Of a stretch of DNA of 10,156 nucleotides, positions 7,022 to 10,156 are shown one piece after another. The stretch's first letter is position 1, and the number at the start of each line of letters is the position of its first letter. Source of the DNA: JAVEWJ01 sp034004605 (GTDB lineage Bacteria > Patescibacteriota > Gracilibacteria > UBA1369 > LOWO2-01-FULL-3); contig JAVEWJ010000008.1 of the NCBI GenBank assembly GCA_034004605.1, positions 1 to 10,156 of the forward strand, given 5' to 3'. A model generated the notes under the pieces. That model did no database searches and had not been told where the DNA came from. It saw only the letters and a list, made by a program, of their open reading frames with translations. The position numbers and the translations under genes are program-made.

Positions 7022-7494
7022 TTGTATTCTTTTGTGTTTGCGAGGCAGATTGCCGCTGCAATGGCGTCGGCTGCATCGTCCGGTTTGGGTGTTTCTTTCA
7101 GGTTTAGTATCGTTTTTACCATTGATTGAATCATTTTCTTATCGGCTTTTCCGTATCCGCAGACTTGGTTTTTGATTTGTAGCGGGGTAAATTCTTCGCT
7201 TCTTATTCCGTGTTCTTCAAGTGTCATTATTAGTACTCCTCTTGCTTGTGCCACTGATATCGCCGTTTTTATGTTTGTGTTGAAAAATAATTTTTCAACG
7301 GATGCTTTTTCGGGCTTGTAGTTTTTTATTAGTGTAGTTAGGTCATCAGCTATTTGTTTTAATCGTAAGGCTGGACTCTCTGTTTTATCCGTTTTTATGC
7401 AACCGTAGTCGATTAGATGAAGGGTGTCGTTTTCTTTTTCCAGTATTGCAAATCCGGTAGTGGCTGTGCCCGGGTCGAGTCCGATTATTCTCAT
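7018..7494 (-). CDS. ruvC: Crossover junction endodeoxyribonuclease RuvC
   Basis: RuvC is a dimeric, magnesium-dependent endonuclease that resolves Holliday junctions during recombinational repair, working with the RuvAB branch-migration motor. The 158 residues match normal RuvC size. The four catalytic acidic residues of the RNase H-like fold can all be seen: D7 in GLDPGT, E67 in SVEKLFF, and D140 and D143 in PDDAADAIA. The conserved VAQARGV stretch is at 81-87. The start codon directly abuts the pyk stop (TAA ATG, no gap) and the stop overlaps the TPR start by ATGA, so translation is probably coupled on both sides. It is separated from ruvA by pyk, and ruvB is not in the window. The start at 7494 puts the first catalytic aspartate at the usual distance from the N-terminus. 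Confidence 0.97.
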   Translation of the reverse strand: MRIIGLDPGTATTGFAILEKENDTLHLIDYGCIKTDKTESPALRLKQIADDLTTLIKNYKPEKASVEKLFFNTNIKTAISVAQARGVLIMTLEEHGIRSEEFTPLQIKNQVCGYGKADKKMIQSMVKTILNLKETPKPDDAADAIAAAICLANTKEYK

Positions 7495-8913
7495 TTAGCA
7501 GGTATATGTTAGTAGAAATTTTTCTTTAATTCTGTCGTTTGCCGTGATTACGATTTGATCGCCTTCTTTGATCAATTTTTCTTTTTTCAGAGTGGCGACG
7601 ATTTCTTTGATTTTTTCTTGCACTTCTCCTTTCAGTTTTTTAACGAAAACTTTGTTTATTCCCCATACGAGGGTAAGTTCGCGGGCTACTCTTTCTTCAG
7701 GTGTGAATATTATTATCGGTGTGAATGTACGTGTTTTTGTAAGCTCTCTGGCGGAATATCCGGAATTTGTGTAGGCCACAATATATTTTGCGTTTATTGT
7801 TTCGGAAAGTTTTGAAGCGTGAAAACAAAGCGCATCCGTTGGGTTTTTGTAATGTATGAAAATGTCTTGAATTGATTTTTTGTGAACTTTTTGGTCGGCT
7901 TCAACTTCAAGAGCTACTTTTCTTAGGGTGGCGACTGCGTCGTGTGCAAAGGCTCCCACTGCGGATTCGTTTGAGAGCATAATTGCATCGGTATAGTCGT
8001 AAACTGCATTCGCAGCATCGGAAATTTCGGCTCTGGTAGCCCTTGGGTTTTCCACCATGGATTGGAGAACTTGCGTAGCCGTGATTACGGGCTTTCTTTC
8101 GATGTTTGCGAGGCGAATCATTTCTTTTTGAACGATAGGTACTTTTTCGGCCGGAATTTCGACTCCGAGATCTCCTCTTGCAACCATTAAAGCATCGCTT
8201 TCTTTTACTATTTTTTCGAGGTTTTTAACGGCTTCGTGTCTTTCGATTTTTGCAATTATTTTAGTTTGTTTCTTCTTTTTTGTGAGTATTTCTCGAAGGT
8301 GTTTTATGTCTTTTTCCGATCTTACGAAGGAAAGAGCAATGTAATCAACGCCGAGTTTAAGTCCGAAATCAAGATCTTTGAGATCTTTTTTCGTGAGGCA
8401 ATCGGCGGAAATAGATGCGGTGGGAACGTTGATGCCCTTGTTGTTTCCGAGTATTCCTCCTTGAATCACTTTACATTTTATTTCGGTAAGGGTTTTTGAA
8501 AGCACTTTTAGCTCCAGAAGGCCATCGTTTATAAGGATTTGGTCGTTTTTCTTTACGTCTTTGATGAGTTCTTTGTACTGAATCGGAATTTTAGCTTCGC
8601 TTTTTTCGATTCTTCCGGGTTTGTCATCCAATGTGAGTGAAGCGATTTGGCCTTTTTTAAGAGTTAACTTTCCGTTTTCGATAAGTCCTATTCTTATTTT
8701 TGGGCCTTGAAGGTCTTGGATTATTCCGATTGTTTTATTTTGTCTTTTTGCAGCTGTCCTAAGATTTTGAACGATTTTTTTGTGGTCTTTGTAGTCGCCA
8801 TGAGAAAAATTAAGCCTGGCGAGATTCATGCCGGCTTTAATAAGCTCTTCTATTTCGCTTATGCTGTCGCTTGAAGGGCCGAGGGTGCATACGATTTTTG
8901 TGTTTTTTGACAT
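7495..8913 (-). CDS. pyk: Pyruvate kinase
   Basis: This is the last step of glycolysis: phosphoenolpyruvate plus ADP gives pyruvate plus ATP, in the cytoplasm, usually as a tetramer. The 472 residues cover the A, B and C domains without the extra C-terminal PEP-utiliser domain of some bacteria. R33 lies in LARLNFSHG (31-39). K222 and E224 lie in IIAKIERHE, D248 in ARGDLGVEIP, and T278 in KPVITATQVLQSM. The usual GTDAVMLSGETA is altered to YTDAIMLSNESA (307-318). The DLQGPKIRI segment (67-75) carries Leu, Gln and Lys where potassium-dependent enzymes have Thr, Lys and Glu, which by published family studies indicates potassium independence. A perfect TATAAT upstream suggests that its own promoter starts the pyk-ruvC-TPR-pilD-gpmI unit. 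The C-terminus (TYTC) ends directly at the ruvC start. Confidence 0.97.
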   Translation of the reverse strand: MSKNTKIVCTLGPSSDSISEIEELIKAGMNLARLNFSHGDYKDHKKIVQNLRTAAKRQNKTIGIIQDLQGPKIRIGLIENGKLTLKKGQIASLTLDDKPGRIEKSEAKIPIQYKELIKDVKKNDQILINDGLLELKVLSKTLTEIKCKVIQGGILGNNKGINVPTASISADCLTKKDLKDLDFGLKLGVDYIALSFVRSEKDIKHLREILTKKKKQTKIIAKIERHEAVKNLEKIVKESDALMVARGDLGVEIPAEKVPIVQKEMIRLANIERKPVITATQVLQSMVENPRATRAEISDAANAVYDYTDAIMLSNESAVGAFAHDAVATLRKVALEVEADQKVHKKSIQDIFIHYKNPTDALCFHASKLSETINAKYIVAYTNSGYSARELTKTRTFTPIIIFTPEERVARELTLVWGINKVFVKKLKGEVQEKIKEIVATLKKEKLIKEGDQIVITANDRIKEKFLLTYTC

Positions 8914-9012
8914 TTTAAAAAAAGGGCTAATTTTTAACGATTATAGTTTAGCAAAGCGAAAAATAAAAGGTTTGCGCTGATTAAAGTGTTTGCCAAAAAA
9001 TGGGGGTGTGTT
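8914..9012 (-). promoter_or_regulatory. pyk upstream region with consensus -10 box
   Basis: This is the longest gene-free gap in the window (99 bases). The minus strand has a perfect TATAAT at 8940-8945, which would give a start near 8933 and a leader of about 20 bases before pyk. No good -35 is found at 16-18 bases; the best is T-rich TTTTAT at 8963-8968. A five-base inverted repeat, GCTAA/TTAGC, flanks the -10 box (8926-8930 and 8948-8952). No Shine-Dalgarno precedes the ATG, and no terminator hairpin for ruvA is visible. Confidence 0.55.
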
Positions 9013-9597
9013 TTAATTTTCACGAAGAAATCTTGAAATAATTTCTTCTTCTTTTTGAATTTCTTTGGGTATTTTTGAGAGTCCGTTTACCACTTGATTT
9101 CTTGAAAAACCCATCTTTGTGAGGGCGAAAATAATATCTTCGAATTTCTCGTCCGTGTTGTTGTTGGATTTTACAACCGGTTTTTTGAATAATGATTCAT
9201 CGACTTCGATTTTGTTTTCAAGTTCAAGAATTATTCTTTCGGCTGATTTTTTTCCGATTCCGGGAATTTTTGAAATGAATTTCGAATCTTTTGAGAGGAT
9301 TGCGTTTTTAATGTCGCTCATTTCTTCGTTCATTATTTCGAGGCCTGTGCGAGGCCCGATTCCCTTCACGGAGAGCAGAAGTTCAAAAAAATCGATTTCT
9401 TTTTCGTTTTCAAAACCATATAAATCGAAAGCGTCTTCTTTGATGTGAGAGTGGATAAATAGGCTTATTTCCTCGTTTAAAGTAAGGCGGTTTAATATTT
9501 TTTTTGCGGTTTTTACTTTATATCCGACTCCGTTTGTCTCAAGAATCAGGCTTTTTTCGCTTATTGATAAAATTTTTCCTTTGAGATATGCGATCAT
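9013..9597 (-). CDS. ruvA: Holliday junction branch migration complex subunit RuvA
   Basis: RuvA is a tetramer that binds the four-way junction and loads the RuvB ATPase for branch migration; RuvC then cuts. The 194 residues show the three family domains. An OB-fold runs from 1 to about 64 (MIAYLKGKI at the start, GVGYKV at 23-28, DAFDLYGF at 55-62). The double helix-hairpin-helix region has LLSVKGIGPRTGLEIM (74-89) and ISKIPGIGKKSAERIILEL (108-126). After a flexible Asn-rich linker (143-149), the C-terminal RuvB-binding three-helix domain covers about 150-194 (ALTKMGFSRNQV at 158-169). Its ATG overlaps the tgt stop by four bases (ATGA), so it is translated in concert with tgt. Downstream, in place of the ruvB found in many bacteria, comes pyk after 99 bases. 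Confidence 0.96.
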   Translation of the reverse strand: MIAYLKGKILSISEKSLILETNGVGYKVKTAKKILNRLTLNEEISLFIHSHIKEDAFDLYGFENEKEIDFFELLLSVKGIGPRTGLEIMNEEMSDIKNAILSKDSKFISKIPGIGKKSAERIILELENKIEVDESLFKKPVVKSNNNTDEKFEDIIFALTKMGFSRNQVVNGLSKIPKEIQKEEEIISRFLREN

Positions 9598-10156
9598 TTT
9601 TCAAAGTTGTTAAAAAAATCTTTTTTGAATGAGGAGAAACGGTTTTCGATTATTGCTGTTCTGATATTTTGGCTTAGGTTTACAAGATAGTGAAGGTTGT
9701 GAATTGAAATTAAACGAAGACCTAGCATCTCCTCTTCCATAATTAGGTGGCGAATGTAGCTTCTGGAGTGGTTTTTGCAAGCGAAACAATCGCATGAGGC
9801 CATAAGAGGGGAGTTGTCTTTTTTGAATTTTTCGTTTTTTATGGAATGTCGGCCGGACTCGTTCCAAAAAGCTCCATGGCGAGCCATCCTTGTGGGGTGA
9901 ACGCAGTCCATCATATCTATGCCTCTTTCTATTGTTTCAAACATATCCTCGGGTGTGCCAACTCCCATTAAGTATCTCGGCTTATTTTCGGCCAGATGGG
10001 GTATTGTGGTTTCGATCATTTCATTCATAATTTCTTTGCTTTCTCCTACGGAAAGCCCACCGATGGCATTCCCCGGACAATTTAATTCGTTTATGAATTT
10101 TGCCGACTCAATTCGTAGGTCTTTGTGGATTCCTCCTTGAACGATCGGAAAAAGGG
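9594..10156 (-). CDS. tgt: Queuine/7-aminomethyl-7-deazaguanine tRNA-guanine transglycosylase (partial, N-terminus off window)
   Basis: Tgt swaps the wobble guanine of GUN-anticodon tRNAs for the queuosine precursor preQ1. Only the C-terminal 186 residues are present; the reading frame is open to the window edge, and an internal Met at 10028 should not be taken as the start. Visible landmarks, counted from the first complete codon, are: IVQGGIHKDLR (4-14); AIGGLSVGE (30-38); PRYLMGVGTPED (59-70); GIDMMDCVHPTR (78-89), where the family has DMFDC and D83 is the likely nucleophile; the zinc site C121, C123, C126 and H152 (IHNLHYLV); and RSYIRHL (131-137). These are the signatures of bacterial Tgt. 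The gene ends in a TGA overlapping the ruvA start. The usual genomic company of tgt, ruvA and secD is echoed here, but with other genes inserted between them. Confidence 0.96.
   Translation of the reverse strand, partial: LFPIVQGGIHKDLRIESAKFINELNCPGNAIGGLSVGESKEIMNEMIETTIPHLAENKPRYLMGVGTPEDMFETIERGIDMMDCVHPTRMARHGAFWNESGRHSIKNEKFKKDNSPLMASCDCFACKNHSRSYIRHLIMEEEMLGLRLISIHNLHYLVNLSQNIRTAIIENRFSSFKKDFFNNFEK

Noticed and set aside
8985..9012. Possible terminator CCATTTTTTGG after ruvA
   Set aside because: The stem would be only three base pairs and the run of T lies in the loop, not after it.
9119..9448. Plus-strand open frame of 109 residues
   Set aside because: It is antisense to ruvA, low in complexity and serine-rich, with no recognisable motif; a shadow of the A+T-rich codon use of ruvA.
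9594..10028. A complete 144-residue gene starting at 10028
   Set aside because: The frame continues upstream to the window edge with conserved Tgt motifs (IVQGG, AIGGLSVGE), so this is the end of a longer gene.
5531..10156. Recoding of UGA to glycine, as in Absconditabacteria and Gracilibacteria
   Set aside because: No in-frame TGA occurs in any gene, and TGA ends tgt, ruvC and the TPR gene at family-typical or coupled positions.

Overview
The window is a dense block of bacterial genes. Nine protein genes, two of them running off the ends, all lie on the minus strand, so transcription runs from high to low coordinates. In transcription order they are tgt (end only), ruvA, pyk, ruvC, a membrane-anchored TPR protein, a prepilin peptidase (pilD type), gpmI, a stand-alone mannose-1-phosphate guanylyltransferase (manC type), a stand-alone cupin of the mannose-6-phosphate isomerase type, and secD (N-terminal two thirds or so). 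That is ten genes in all counting both partial ones. No tRNA, rRNA, CRISPR array, insertion sequence or phage gene is visible. No gene-free stretch exceeds about 100 bases.

The mix suggests a free-standing bacterial chromosome with moderate-to-low G+C, and the small genes and tight packing fit a reduced genome. The Patescibacteria / Candidate Phyla Radiation (for example a Peregrinibacteria-like lineage) is my best guess, but it is an inference from gene style and not proven. TGA serves as a stop at family-typical ends of tgt, ruvC and the TPR gene, and there are no in-frame TGA codons, so the glycine-UGA code of Absconditabacteria/Gracilibacteria is not supported. None of the nine visible start codons has a well-spaced Shine-Dalgarno sequence.

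Layout. Positions 9013-10156 hold tgt and ruvA, joined by an ATGA overlap. A 99-base gap with a perfect TATAAT on the minus strand then leads into pyk, ruvC, TPR and pilD (stop/start abutting or ATGA overlaps), followed after 39 bases by gpmI. A second short gap (3072-3140), with an extended -10 and a small palindrome, precedes manC, the cupin gene and secD. The functions are mixed: tRNA queuosine modification, Holliday junction processing (RuvA and RuvC, with no ruvB here), lower glycolysis (iPGM, pyruvate kinase), pilin or pseudopilin maturation, GDP-mannose supply for surface glycans, and Sec-dependent export.

The most interesting item is SecD. A roughly 250-residue insertion in its periplasmic part contains a clear parvulin (PpiC/PrsA-type) domain. 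It is preceded by a second, degenerate parvulin-like unit, as if a folding chaperone had been built into the translocase.
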